Shown here piece by piece: positions 52,894 through 61,880 of a stretch of DNA of 64,000 nt; positions within the stretch are counted from its first letter, which is position 1; each line of letters starts with the position of its first letter. The notes beneath the pieces are model-generated. The model was not told the DNA's origin. It did not search any database and saw nothing but the letters and a program-made list of their open reading frames with translations. The position numbers were made by a program, and so were the translations under genes. The DNA is from Pigmentiphaga daeguensis (GTDB lineage: Bacteria > Pseudomonadota > Gammaproteobacteria > Burkholderiales > Burkholderiaceae_B): assembly GCF_039523035.1 (NCBI RefSeq), contig NZ_BAAAEN010000012.1:1-64000 (forward strand), given 5' to 3'.

Positions 52894-53778
52894 ATGGACA
52901 TGCGACTGCTCTGCGTTTTCGACGAGGTCTACAAGACACGCAGCGTGTCGCGGGCCGCCGAGAACCTGGAAATTCCGCAGACGTCGGTAAGCCTTGCGCT
53001 CGCCCGCCTTCGGCGCCAGTTCAACGACTCCTTGTTCGTAAGAACGTCCGAGGGAATGATGCCTACGCCGCATGCCATGGAACTGCGCGTTCCCTTGCAG
53101 CATGCTCTTGAGCTACTGCGCAGCGTCACTCAACAGCGTGTCGTGTTCGACCCTTTGACGTCGAAGCGGCACTTCCGCGTCAGCATGACCGATATAAGCC
53201 ATCTGGAATTTCTCCCGCGCCTGGTCCGGCGTGTGGAGACCATCGCGCCCCGGATCCACGTCGAAGTGCTGCGCATCGGCCCGGATACGGCATCCCGCCT
53301 GGAATCGGGCGAGTCGGATCTGGCCGTCGGCTACATGCCGGCGCTGGAAGCCGGGTTCTACCAGCAGAAGCTGTTCGACGAAGGGTTTGCGTGCGTGGCG
53401 CGAAAGAATCACCCGAGGCTGCAGGGGAAGATGACTCGGCAGCTATTCAAGCGCGAACGCCACGTGTCCATTACCGCGCCGGGAACCGGTCATGAGCTGG
53501 TCGAGCGCGAACTGAAACGGATCGGGGTGGATCACAGTGTCGTGTTGTCGCTTCACACGTTGCCGGGCCTCGGCAATCTTCTTGCCCACACGGACCTGAT
53601 CGCGACCGTGCCGGCCCGGGTCGCCCAGACCCTGGCCGGGATCGCGGCGGTGAAACTCATCGCACCGCCGTTTCCATTGCCGGTCTTTGCGATCAAGCAG
53701 CATTGGCACGAACGCTTCCATCATGACCCGGCAAACCGATGGTTGCGCTCGTTGATCGCGGAGCTTTTCCTGGAATGA
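52894..53778 (+). CDS. LysR-family transcriptional regulator
   Basis: 294 residues. Seen: the helix-turn-helix MRLLCVFDEVYKTRSVSRAAENLEIPQTSVSLALARLRRQFNDSLFVRTSEGMMPTPHA, matching the NahR/NodD/LinR group, which usually regulates aromatic degradation. It is divergent from the tannase-family gene with a 134-base gap holding an 8-bp separated inverted repeat. It is the likely regulator of that esterase gene. The gap is A+T-rich near the start codon. Confidence 0.93.
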   Translation: MDMRLLCVFDEVYKTRSVSRAAENLEIPQTSVSLALARLRRQFNDSLFVRTSEGMMPTPHAMELRVPLQHALELLRSVTQQRVVFDPLTSKRHFRVSMTDISHLEFLPRLVRRVETIAPRIHVEVLRIGPDTASRLESGESDLAVGYMPALEAGFYQQKLFDEGFACVARKNHPRLQGKMTRQLFKRERHVSITAPGTGHELVERELKRIGVDHSVVLSLHTLPGLGNLLAHTDLIATVPARVAQTLAGIAAVKLIAPPFPLPVFAIKQHWHERFHHDPANRWLRSLIAELFLE

Positions 53779-53835
53779 CATGCCGCGTGGGCGGCTACGT
53801 TCCCTGGGAGATTGTCCGCGCGGCGGGGCCGACCG

Positions 53836-54462
53836 TCAGTCCAGCTTCCTGGCGAATCCGCGCTGCACCGCGGGCCGCTCCATCAGCGCCGCATACCAGC
53901 GCGCCACGTTGGGGTAGGCCGCCAGGTCGACCTGGTGGCGTTCGTGCCGCCAGGCCCAGCCCAGGATCGCGAAGTCCGCGATGGACAATTCGCCGGCCAC
54001 ATGGTCATTGGAGGCCAGGCGGGCATCCAGCACGCCATAGAGCCGGTGCGTCTCGGCGCTGAATCGCTGCAGGCCGTAGCGGCGGTCGGTTTCGTCGGCC
54101 ACCGCCCTGAAGTGATGCACCTGGCCAGGAATGGGCCCGAAGCCGCCCATCTGCCACATCAGCCACTCCATGACCACTGTCTGCGCCCGCAGGTCGGCCG
54201 GCAGGAACTTGCCGGTCTTGCGCGCGAGATAGAACAGGATGGCCCCGGACTCGAACACGCTGATCGGCTGGCCGCCGGGCCCGTCGGGATCGACGATGGC
54301 GGGGATCTTGTTGTTGGGGCTGATGCGCAGGAACGAGGCCTCGAACTGCTGCCCGTTGCGGATGTCGACGGGTACCACCTCGTAGGGCAGTTCCATTTCT
54401 TCCAGGGCCACGCTGATCTTGCGGCCGTTGGGGGTGTTCCAGGCATGGAGCTCGATGGTCAT
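53836..54462 (-). CDS. Glutathione S-transferase family protein (YfcG/Ure2p-like)
   Basis: 208 residues. Seen: a thioredoxin-like N-terminus MTIELHAWNTPNGRKISVALEEMELPYEVVPVDI with the N-T-P-N-G active-site segment of the YfcG/Ure2p group, the glutathione-binding NNKIPAIVDPDG and FESGAILFYLARKTG, then a helical C-terminal domain with AGELSIADFAILGW. Known: YfcG-type proteins show disulfide reductase activity with glutathione. It stands alone on the minus strand, with no operon partners. Start chosen at the ATG followed by the family N-terminus. Confidence 0.93.
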   Translation of the reverse strand: MTIELHAWNTPNGRKISVALEEMELPYEVVPVDIRNGQQFEASFLRISPNNKIPAIVDPDGPGGQPISVFESGAILFYLARKTGKFLPADLRAQTVVMEWLMWQMGGFGPIPGQVHHFRAVADETDRRYGLQRFSAETHRLYGVLDARLASNDHVAGELSIADFAILGWAWRHERHQVDLAAYPNVARWYAALMERPAVQRGFARKLD

Positions 54463-54635
54463 GGGCGCGGATACCGGTTGGTGGAGGTCCAGACCATTAT
54501 CCTCCACCGGCGGCCGGCGCCGGGTTTACCCGCATGCGTGGACGAAACTGATACCTCGTAGAAACAGAATGCGTTTTTCGGGCCATCCAAGCCCTTCTAT
54601 CCTAGCCGCAACGACAAATAGGGCTGGGAGACGAC

Positions 54636-55796
54636 ATGAACGACATCCAACGGTGGCCGGCGCGGAGCGCGCTGATGGTGGCGCATTGCGCCGGCATGGT
54701 GGACCTGGTGGCATTGCCGGTATGGGTGGGCACGCTGATGTCCCGCTACGGCCTCGATGCCCAGCAGGCGGGAGCCCTGGCGACCTTGTTCCTGGCCGGG
54801 GCGGTGCTCGCCAGCGCCTGGCTGGCACCGCGTTTCCATGGCCTGAACGGGCGCTGGATCGCGCCGGCGGCCTTCGGGACCGCGGCACTGGCGTTCTTCG
54901 CCTGCTCCCAGGTCAGCCAGTTCGGCGCGTTGGCGGCATTGCATCTCGCGGGCGGCCTGGCCAATGGCGTAGGCCTGAGCGTGACGCATGGCACCGTGGC
55001 GCGCACGGGCAACCCGCAGCGGTTGTTCGGAATCATGCAAACCATGCTGGGCGTGTTCGGCGTGATCTTCATGGCGGCCACGCCGCAGCTCATCGGGGCG
55101 TTGGGCGGGCCAGCCCTGTTCGGCGTGTTCGGCGGCGTGATGCTGGTGGCCAGCCTCGTGACGGGGCTGTTCTTCCCTGACGTGGCGGCCGCCGGCGGCC
55201 AGCAGGCGGTTTCCCGCAAGGCAGCGAAGCTGCCCGCGAGCGTCTGGTTCGGCATCTGGGGCATCAGCGTGATGGCCATCGTGCAAGGCATGGTTTTCAG
55301 CTTCATGGAACGCATGGGCGCGGACCGCGGGTTTTCCGTTTCCCAGTTGAATGGCCTGCTGATCGCGGTGGGGTTGTTCAACCTGCTGCCGGGGGTGATC
55401 GCGGCGCTGTTCCAGGCCCGCATCAATGCGCGCGTCGTGGTACTGTGCGGCGCGACCGCGCAGGGCGTGCTCGCCATGCTGCTGGCCTCGAGCACGGCCT
55501 TCGAGCCGTACGCGGCAGCCGGTGCCGTATTCGTGGCGGTAATGGTCTTCACGCACATCTTCGCGTTCGGGCAGTTCGCCGCGCTGGACCCGTCGGGCCG
55601 GGCGGCGGCGGCGACCCCCGCCATGACCATGATCGGCGCCGCGGTCGGCCCGATCCTGGGCGGCACGCTGGTCAAGCTCAGCGGTTATCCCGCATTGGGC
55701 ATGGCGGCGCTGGTGCTCGATGTGCTGGCCTTCGCATTGTTCATGCGGCTGGCGCTGCGGCCCGCCGCCAGCTATGCGGAAAGCCCGGTCAGATGA
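54636..55796 (+). CDS. MFS transporter
   Basis: 386 residues with about twelve hydrophobic segments. Seen: an acidic second helix region with GALATLFLAGAVLASAWLAP, and GLANGVGLSVTHGTVARTGNPQRLFGIMQTMLGVFGVIFMA, typical of the YbfB/DUF1228-like and aromatic-acid MFS carriers. It has a GGGAGAC ribosome-binding site. It is convergent with the IclR gene at 55816, ending 20 bases from it. Direction and substrate of transport are unknown. Confidence 0.85.
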   Translation: MNDIQRWPARSALMVAHCAGMVDLVALPVWVGTLMSRYGLDAQQAGALATLFLAGAVLASAWLAPRFHGLNGRWIAPAAFGTAALAFFACSQVSQFGALAALHLAGGLANGVGLSVTHGTVARTGNPQRLFGIMQTMLGVFGVIFMAATPQLIGALGGPALFGVFGGVMLVASLVTGLFFPDVAAAGGQQAVSRKAAKLPASVWFGIWGISVMAIVQGMVFSFMERMGADRGFSVSQLNGLLIAVGLFNLLPGVIAALFQARINARVVVLCGATAQGVLAMLLASSTAFEPYAAAGAVFVAVMVFTHIFAFGQFAALDPSGRAAAATPAMTMIGAAVGPILGGTLVKLSGYPALGMAALVLDVLAFALFMRLALRPAASYAESPVR

Positions 55797-55815
55797 ATGC
55801 GCAGGTTGCCGCCTG

Positions 55816-56607
55816 CTACGCGAATGCCGCGCCGGCATCGGCCAGCGTCTGGCTCAGCTTCGCCGCCTCGGCGTTCATCATTTGCACCACTTCCTCGCGC
55901 CTGTCTCCCCGCAGGCGATGGTTCAGCGCGACGATGCTGATCGCGGCATAGTGGCTGCCCAGTAGCGTCGGCACGACTACGCCCAGCCCGGTGACTTCGG
56001 GCAGGATGTCGCCGTCGTTCAGCGCGTAGCCCAGCTGGCAGGCGCGCTCGACCATATGGTCCAGCACCGCCTCGGACAGTTTCCCGTAGCGGTTCAACCG
56101 GTGCCGGTTCCTGCGCATCACATCGTCGCGTTCGGCCTGGGGCATGGCGGCCAGCAGCGCCAGTCCGCCCGCCGTGCTGCCCAGCGGGCGCCGCTCTCCC
56201 ACCATCTGCGTGAGGGCCTTGACCGGATAACTGCCTTCCGCGCGTTCGATCACTACGCTGTCCGTGCCGCTGCGCGTGGTCAGGAACACCGTGTCGCCGG
56301 TGGCGCGCGCCAGCCGGTTCAGCACCGGGCCGCACAGCTCGCGCAGGTTGAAGTGGCAGTTCGCCGCCAGCCCCAGTTCGTAGGCCAGCATGCCCAGGAA
56401 GTACTCGCGCTTGGGCCCGCGCTGCATCAGCAACCCCTGCTCGACCAGACAGCCCAGGATGCGATGGGCGGTGGGGGACTTGAGCCCGGTCTCGCGCGCC
56501 ACCTCCGCCAGCGTGATGCCAGCGGTATTGCGGGCGGCCACTTTCTTCAGGACCAGGATGGTCCGCTCTATGCTTTGCGTGCCCGTGGAACTGGATTGAT
56601 TTTCCAT
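55816..56607 (-). CDS. IclR-family transcriptional regulator
   Basis: 263 residues. Seen: an N-terminal winged helix (QSIERTILVLKKVAARNTAGITLAEVARETGLKSPTAHRILGCLVEQGLL) and the IclR effector domain with YFLGMLAYELGLAA, GDTVFLTTRSGTDSVVIERAEGSYPVK and a C-terminal GVVVPTLLGSHYAAISIVALNHRL. Known: IclR proteins are mostly repressors of catabolic operons. Its start codon lies inside a palindromic operator, and an identical palindrome is found 86 bases away in front of the FAD gene, so it probably represses itself and the FAD/Bug pair. Confidence 0.95.
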   Translation of the reverse strand: MENQSSSTGTQSIERTILVLKKVAARNTAGITLAEVARETGLKSPTAHRILGCLVEQGLLMQRGPKREYFLGMLAYELGLAANCHFNLRELCGPVLNRLARATGDTVFLTTRSGTDSVVIERAEGSYPVKALTQMVGERRPLGSTAGGLALLAAMPQAERDDVMRRNRHRLNRYGKLSEAVLDHMVERACQLGYALNDGDILPEVTGLGVVVPTLLGSHYAAISIVALNHRLRGDRREEVVQMMNAEAAKLSQTLADAGAAFA

Positions 56608-56615
56608 ATTATGGA
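56602..56615. promoter_or_regulatory. IclR operator copy 1 (TTCCATATTATGGA)
   Basis: TTCCATA/TTATGGA is a near-perfect 14-bp palindrome covering the ATG of the iclR gene. The same 14 bases recur at 56688. IclR operators are often of the form TGGAA..TTCCA or similar, so this is the presumed IclR binding site. Confidence 0.65.
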
Positions 56616-56687
56616 CTCGTATTGACAGTGATTTACTGGATAAAACACACTGGACCGACTCAAAGCGAGTAATGAAGGCCAAATATA

Positions 56688-56701
56688 TTCCATATTATGG
56701 A
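56688..56701. promoter_or_regulatory. IclR operator copy 2 (TTCCATATTATGGA)
   Basis: Identical to the copy at 56602, with 86 bases between starts, about eight helical turns. It lies 56 bases before the start codon of the FAD oxidoreductase gene. Looping between two IclR dimers is possible. Confidence 0.65.
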
Positions 56702-56756
56702 TTATTGGGCTTCTTCCACCGGACCACACCAGCCTGCTATCCAGGGAGACAGGAAG

Positions 56757-58163
56757 ATGGCGCAGCAACTCAAACAGGCGCACTACGACGTCGTCGTGCT
56801 GGGCGGAGGCGCCGCCGGCGTCGCGGCCGCCGCGGCAGCGGCCAAGAACGGCCGCAAGACACTCATCATCGAGGCCAATCCCATCCTGGGCGGCGAACTG
56901 CTCAGCGGCATGTCGCTGGACGGCGTGCTGAATGCCCGCGGCGAATACGTGGTGGGCGGTATTTCCGACGAGTTGTTCGACGAATGCCGGCGCATGGACG
57001 GTTTCATCGGTCCGGTGCACGACCATCGCCTGATCTGCTATGTGTGCGTCGATCCCGAGATCATGAAAATCGCCGTGATGCGCGTCCTCGACCGGCATGG
57101 CGTGACTACCTGGGTCAATTCCTTCGCCGAGGACGTCGTGGTCCGGGACGGCGTGGTCACCGGCCTCGTGGTGGTCAACAAGAGCGGCCGCACGCTGGTG
57201 ACGGCGGATCACTTCCTGGACTGCTCGGGCGACGGCGACCTGGCTGTCCGCGCCGGCGCGCCGTTCGAGATGAGCGATGACAGCGGCGATCTGCAGCCGG
57301 TGTCGCTGATGTTCCGGGTGGGCAACGTGGACAGCGCGACGCTGTTGCGCTTCGCGCGCGAGAATCCCGCCTCGATGGCGGTGGGCGAGAGCGACTACAT
57401 CCGCGGGGACAAGACCGACGAGCAGTTGCTGGACCTGCTGGTCGAACAGGGCCAGCCATCGGTGTTCTTCAAGAGCGAGGGGCCTTTCCTGGGCGATGCG
57501 ATCCGCCGTGGCGACCTGGCGCCCACCGCGTTGATCATGATCCAGCCGACTTCCGCCGCGCGCAAGGAGGTCTGCGTCAACGCCACCCGGGTGGGGGGCA
57601 ACATCGACGGGACCGACACCGCGGCGGTCAGCGCCACCGTGGGCACCCTGATGGAGCAGGTCTGGCAGACCTATGAGTTCGTCAAGGCCCACTTGCCCGG
57701 CTTCGAGAACTCGGTGTTCGCCGGACTGGCCCCGCGCGTGGGCGTGCGCGAGACGCGACGCGTCATGGGCGACTACCTGTTGACCAAGGAAGACGTGGTG
57801 TCGGGCCGCAAGCAGCCGGACTCCGTGGTTGCCAAGGGCGCGCAGCACGTCGACATCCACCAGTCCGGCACGACCCAGATACGCATTCCCATCGCCAACG
57901 GCGGCTCTTATGACATCCCTTTCGGCTGCCTGCTGCCCAAGGGGCTCAAGAACGTCATGGTCGCTGGCCGCTGCCTGTCCGCGACGCGGGAAGGCATGGG
58001 CACGGCCCGCACCATGGGTCCCTGCATGGCCATGGGCCAGGCGGTGGGCACCGCGGCGGCCATGTGCGCCGAACGCGGCGATGCCGACGTGCGCCGCCTG
58101 CCGGTGAAGGAACTGCAGGCCAGGCTGCGCGCGCAAGGGGGCGTGATCGACGGCGTGTATTGA
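56757..58163 (+). CDS. FAD-dependent oxidoreductase (PF12831 family)
   Basis: 468 residues from MAQQLKQAHYD, chosen for the GGGAGACAGGAAG ribosome-binding site. Seen: YDVVVLGGGAAGVAAAAAAAKNGRKTLIIEANPILGGELLSGM (FAD binding), DHFLDCSGDGDLAVRAGAPFEM, VGVRETRRVMGDYLL and GLKNVMVAGRCLSATREGMGTARTMGPCMAMGQAVGTAAAMCAE, the C-terminal FAD-binding ring of the family. Many members are of unknown substrate; some act on alcohols or hydroxy-acids. The gene is divergent from IclR and followed by a Bug gene 83 bases later. Confidence 0.92.
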   Translation: MAQQLKQAHYDVVVLGGGAAGVAAAAAAAKNGRKTLIIEANPILGGELLSGMSLDGVLNARGEYVVGGISDELFDECRRMDGFIGPVHDHRLICYVCVDPEIMKIAVMRVLDRHGVTTWVNSFAEDVVVRDGVVTGLVVVNKSGRTLVTADHFLDCSGDGDLAVRAGAPFEMSDDSGDLQPVSLMFRVGNVDSATLLRFARENPASMAVGESDYIRGDKTDEQLLDLLVEQGQPSVFFKSEGPFLGDAIRRGDLAPTALIMIQPTSAARKEVCVNATRVGGNIDGTDTAAVSATVGTLMEQVWQTYEFVKAHLPGFENSVFAGLAPRVGVRETRRVMGDYLLTKEDVVSGRKQPDSVVAKGAQHVDIHQSGTTQIRIPIANGGSYDIPFGCLLPKGLKNVMVAGRCLSATREGMGTARTMGPCMAMGQAVGTAAAMCAERGDADVRRLPVKELQARLRAQGGVIDGVY

Positions 58164-58246
58164 ACGCCGCGCCGTCCGGCGCCACCCTCCGGAGACAAGC
58201 GAGGGGGCGCCGGGCGTCTTGCCGACAACGAGGAAGGAGACCAACC

Positions 58247-59218
58247 ATGCATCGTTATCTTGCCAAGTTTTCCCTGGCCCTGTCGCTGGGCTGCGCGGCT
58301 GTCGCGGCCTGGGCGGGCGCCTACCCGGACCGGCCATTGAAGATGATCGTGCCCTTCGCCGCCGGGGCGTCGAGCGACATGCTGGCGCGTACCGTGGCCG
58401 ATGGCCTGGCCACGCGCCTGGGCCAGCCGGTGGTGGTCGAGAACCGGGCCGGCGCGGGCGGCAACATCGGCGCCGACCTCGTCGCCAAGGCCGCGTCGGA
58501 CGGCTACTCGCTGGTCATCGGGTCCATCGGCACGCACGCGACCAACAGTCTGATCTACGGCTCCATGCCATACGACACCGTGAAGGATTTCACGCCCGTG
58601 ACGCTGGTCGCCTCGGTGTCGCTGGTGCTGGTCGTGCATCCCTCGGTGCCCGCGCGCGACGTCAAGGAGCTCATCGCCTATCTGCAGGAGCGGCCGGGCA
58701 AGGTCAGCTATGCGTCCGGCGGAGTCGGCGCATCCCAGCACCTGGCCGGCGAGCTGTTCAAGTATCTTGCCAAGGTCGACATGGTGCATGTGCCATACAA
58801 GGGCAGCGCGGGATCGATTCCCGACTTGATCAGCGGTCGCGTCCCGGTCATGTTCGCCGACCTGCCGCTGGTGCTGTCCTATATCCAGAACGGTTCGCTG
58901 CGAGCCCTGGCGGTGGGTGATCGGGAACGCAGTCCGGTGCTGCCGTCGGTGCCCACGCTGGCCGAATCGGGCGTGCCCGATTACCAGGCCAATGCCTGGT
59001 ATGGACTGTTCGCTCCCGCCGGGACGCCGCCGGACATCGCCAACCGCCTGCAGCGCGAGGTCGCCGCGATTCTGGAGCAGCCCGAGGTCCGCAAGCGCCT
59101 GATCGCGCAGGGCGCCAATCCGAGCGGCATGGCGCCCGATGCCTTCAAGGCGTTCCAGCGCAAGGAGATCGACCGCTGGAAGACGGTGGTGCAGGCGGCC
59201 CACATCAAGATGGATTGA
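58247..59218 (+). CDS. Bug/TctC-family periplasmic solute-binding protein
   Basis: 323 residues with a strong AGGAAGGAGA ribosome-binding site. Signal peptide ends AAWAGAYPDRP. Seen: YPDRPLKMIVPFAAGASSDMLARTVA, VVENRAGAGGNIGADLVAKAASDGYS, VHVPYKGSAGSIPDLISGRV. It lies in the IclR-controlled unit downstream of the FAD oxidoreductase; its ligand is inferred to be related to the enzyme's substrate. No transporter subunits are present. Cotranscription with the FAD gene is likely, though the 83-base gap could hold a promoter. Confidence 0.94.
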   Translation: MHRYLAKFSLALSLGCAAVAAWAGAYPDRPLKMIVPFAAGASSDMLARTVADGLATRLGQPVVVENRAGAGGNIGADLVAKAASDGYSLVIGSIGTHATNSLIYGSMPYDTVKDFTPVTLVASVSLVLVVHPSVPARDVKELIAYLQERPGKVSYASGGVGASQHLAGELFKYLAKVDMVHVPYKGSAGSIPDLISGRVPVMFADLPLVLSYIQNGSLRALAVGDRERSPVLPSVPTLAESGVPDYQANAWYGLFAPAGTPPDIANRLQREVAAILEQPEVRKRLIAQGANPSGMAPDAFKAFQRKEIDRWKTVVQAAHIKMD

Positions 59219-59222
59219 CGAA

Positions 59223-59238
59223 CTAGGGTAAACCCTAG
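59223..59238. promoter_or_regulatory. Palindrome CTAGGGTAAACCCTAG in the leader of the FUSC-family gene
   Basis: Perfect 16-base palindrome with its centre at 59230/59231, followed by TAGAAT (59247-59252), a fair -10 hexamer. A leader of about 170 bases follows, with hairpin-forming repeats near 59350-59375. A bound repressor would sit next to RNA polymerase. No cognate protein is evident. Confidence 0.4.
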
Positions 59239-59425
59239 GTTTGAGGTAGAATGGTGTGTTATCGCGCCTGCGCCCGGCCGCAGGCGCCGACGTGCTGACG
59301 CGCCGCCGCCCAGGCGGAGCGGTCCCTTCCGCGGTTCCCTCATCGCTTCCGCCGTACGGCATACGCCGTATCGGCGCGCACGCGTTGCGCCGGCATGCCC
59401 GGCACGGCGCGCGATTTTTTTCTGG

Positions 59426-60568
59426 ATGCCCATGATTGACGAAGACGATCGCCGTTCGCCCGCGCCTGCCCGGCCGCGCGGGACGACGCGCGCCAACGCG
59501 GCGCGGTACCTGCTCACGCCGGCCCAGCTGGAAGAAAGCCTGACCATGGCCGTGCCGCCGTCCGTGCGCAATGCCGTGGTGGCCGGGATGCAGGCGACCC
59601 TGGCCGTGGTCGTGGCCCTGGCGTGTTTCCACTATTCGCCCTGGCCGCAACTGGTCGGTTTCGGCGCGCTGGGCGCGCTGGCTTCGCTGTTCGGGCGCTA
59701 CGCCTCGCGCGTGCGCCGCCGCCGCATGGTCTTCCTGAGCGCCTTGCTGCTGGTCGCCGCGACCCTTGCGACATCGATGGCGGCCCAGGCGGGGGCTTCG
59801 TCCACGATGATGGTGCTGGTCCTTGCGCTGGTGGCGGGAGTGTCCACGGTCGCAGTGTCGAGCTGGCGCCTGGGCGGACCGGGCGCCGTCATCATCGTGT
59901 TCGCGGCAGGCGCGGCGCTGGGCGCGGCCGGGTCCTGGGAAGCGGTCTTCGCGCGCGCCGCCGCCGCGGCCGCGGGCGGCGCCCTGGCCTGGATCATCTG
60001 TGTCCTGACCGATCGCCTCAGGCATGAAGAGCCCGCGACGGGCACCTTTCCTAGCGATCCTCCGCGCCCCATGCGGCACCGGCTGATCGCCGCCGGCCGC
60101 ATCGCCACGGGCGCCGCCGTGGCCGCGCTGTTGGCGCACGCGGCCGGCTGGCAGCATCCCTCGTGGGCGGCCATAGGCGCGACCGCCGTCATGCAGGGCG
60201 GGCACCTGCACATCACGATGAGCCGTGCGCTGCAACGGATGGCAGGCACCGTCGTGGGCGCCTGCGTGGCGGGCGCCATCCTGGCGCAATCGCCTTCGTT
60301 CTGGGCCGTGGTGGGCCTGATCGCGCTCTTCCAGTTCGTGACCGAGATCATCATCGGCTACAACTATGCGCTTGGACAGATCACCGTGACGCCCATGGCG
60401 CTGTTGATGACGCACCTGGCTGCGCCCGCCATGGCCGGCAACATGGCGCTCGAGCGCGTATTCGACACCATCGTCGGCGCGGCGGCGGGCATCGTGCTGG
60501 CGGTGCTGTTCTCCAGTCTGGACGATCGGGCGTACCTGGCGCGCCACCGGCGAGCGGCCGGGCGCTGA
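59426..60568 (+). CDS. FUSC/aromatic-acid exporter-like membrane protein
   Basis: 380 residues (ATG at 59432 is an alternative). Seen: about 10-12 hydrophobic segments in two blocks (45-185 and 215-365), each with a FUSC-like VRNAVVAGMQATLAVVVALACFHYSPWPQLVGFGALGALASLFGR or AIGATAVMQGGHLHITMSRALQRMAGTVVGACVAGA segment. The second is the family signature (TxxRxxxRxxGTxxG). Known: relatives export p-hydroxybenzoate or fusaric acid with AaeA-type partners, none of which is next to it. It stands alone behind a palindrome. Confidence 0.88.
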   Translation: MPMIDEDDRRSPAPARPRGTTRANAARYLLTPAQLEESLTMAVPPSVRNAVVAGMQATLAVVVALACFHYSPWPQLVGFGALGALASLFGRYASRVRRRRMVFLSALLLVAATLATSMAAQAGASSTMMVLVLALVAGVSTVAVSSWRLGGPGAVIIVFAAGAALGAAGSWEAVFARAAAAAAGGALAWIICVLTDRLRHEEPATGTFPSDPPRPMRHRLIAAGRIATGAAVAALLAHAAGWQHPSWAAIGATAVMQGGHLHITMSRALQRMAGTVVGACVAGAILAQSPSFWAVVGLIALFQFVTEIIIGYNYALGQITVTPMALLMTHLAAPAMAGNMALERVFDTIVGAAAGIVLAVLFSSLDDRAYLARHRRAAGR

Positions 60569-60659
60569 TGGCGGTCGGGCTGGCCAGGCCCGGAAATGCT
60601 TTATCATCGGGCGGCTCTCGCGCGGGTTCCGATCGCCGCGTGGATTCCCGCGGCATGCC

Positions 60660-61856
60660 ATGCTAGACCCCATCAGCGTCATCTTCGTCACGATCTTCTC
60701 CGCCATCATGAGCACGGCGGTACTGGGGTCGCTGCTGCCCACCGCCATTCCCGGGGTCAGGCGCTGGTTCAAGGCCAGCGTCATGGCCATCGCAGCGCTG
60801 GCCCTGTTCCTGTTCCAGAACGTCGGGCCGCGGTGGCTGACGATCCTGGTCTCCAACCAGCTGCTGGCCCTGGCCATGCTGGTCATCCTGCAAGGGTGCA
60901 GGCAGTTCGTCGGGATGCGGCCCGTGCGCTACGCGGAATATGCGGGCTGGGCTGCCCTATTGGCGGCCATGGCCTACTGGACCTATGTGGTGCCCGACAT
61001 CAACATCCGCATCGCGCTGGTGTCGGCGTTCTATGCCTACGCTTACATCCTGGTGGCCAGGATCGTGTTCATGGCGCGGCCGCTGTCCCGGCCCCACTAC
61101 GCCTACTGGTTCGTCAGCATCGGCGCATGCCTGGGCGCGATCGGCCATGTGGGCCGGGGGCTGGCCTACGGCGTGGGATGGGTCAGGCAGGCGGAGCTGT
61201 TGCAATCGACGCCCGTCAACATCGCCTTCCTGGCGCTGGGCGTGCTGGCGCTGCCCTGGCTGTCGATCGGCATGGTGCTGCTGACTCATGATCGCCTGGC
61301 CCATCGGCTCGAACGCCTGGCGAACCTGGATGAACTGACTGGCATCCTGGCGCGGCGCGCGTTCCTGGCCCAGGCCGACGCGGCCGCCCGCACCGCATCG
61401 CGCTCCGGGCGGCCGCTGGTGTTCGCCATCGTCGACATCGACCACTTCAAGAACATCAACGACACCCATGGGCATGCGGCGGGAGACCGGGTGCTGGCCC
61501 ATTTCACCGGCGTGGTGGCCAGCAACCTGCGCGCCGGCGATGCCTTCGGCCGGCTGGGCGGCGAGGAGTTCGCCATTCTTTGTCCGGACACGTCCATGGG
61601 GGACGCGGTCAAGCTGCTGAACCGGCTGCGCGCCCGGGTCGCGCAGGCCGAGAGCGCGCTGCCGGGAAGCAAGCTCAAGGTCACGTTCAGCGTCGGGGTC
61701 GACCAGTATCGCCCCGGCGAGGAACTGAGCAGCCTGATGGCGCGGGCGGACGCCGCGCTCTACACGGCCAAGGCGATGGGAAGGGACCGCGTCGTGACGG
61801 TGGCCGCCGATGCGGATCCGCTTCCCGCCGAAGGGTCTCCCGGATTGGCGAAGTGA
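60660..61856 (+). CDS. Diguanylate cyclase (GGDEF) with N-terminal membrane sensor
   Basis: 398 residues. Seen: about seven hydrophobic segments (10-195) forming an integral-membrane sensory region, a linker helix (LAHRLERLANLDELTGILARRAF), and a complete GGDEF domain: DIDHFKNINDTHGHAAGDRVL, then RAGDAFGRLGGEEFAIL. The active motif is GGEEF and the RxxD product-inhibition site (RAGD) lies five residues upstream. It should synthesise c-di-GMP and be feedback-inhibited. The signal sensed is unknown. The gene follows the FUSC gene in the same direction after 91 bases. Confidence 0.95.
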   Translation: MLDPISVIFVTIFSAIMSTAVLGSLLPTAIPGVRRWFKASVMAIAALALFLFQNVGPRWLTILVSNQLLALAMLVILQGCRQFVGMRPVRYAEYAGWAALLAAMAYWTYVVPDINIRIALVSAFYAYAYILVARIVFMARPLSRPHYAYWFVSIGACLGAIGHVGRGLAYGVGWVRQAELLQSTPVNIAFLALGVLALPWLSIGMVLLTHDRLAHRLERLANLDELTGILARRAFLAQADAAARTASRSGRPLVFAIVDIDHFKNINDTHGHAAGDRVLAHFTGVVASNLRAGDAFGRLGGEEFAILCPDTSMGDAVKLLNRLRARVAQAESALPGSKLKVTFSVGVDQYRPGEELSSLMARADAALYTAKAMGRDRVVTVAADADPLPAEGSPGLAK

Positions 61857-61880
61857 CGCGCCTGCCGTGCCGGCGGACGC

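Noticed and set aside
57908..60886. Minus-strand 992-codon frame
   Set aside because: Opposite the FAD, Bug and FUSC genes, which carry clear family motifs; R/H/G-rich shadow.
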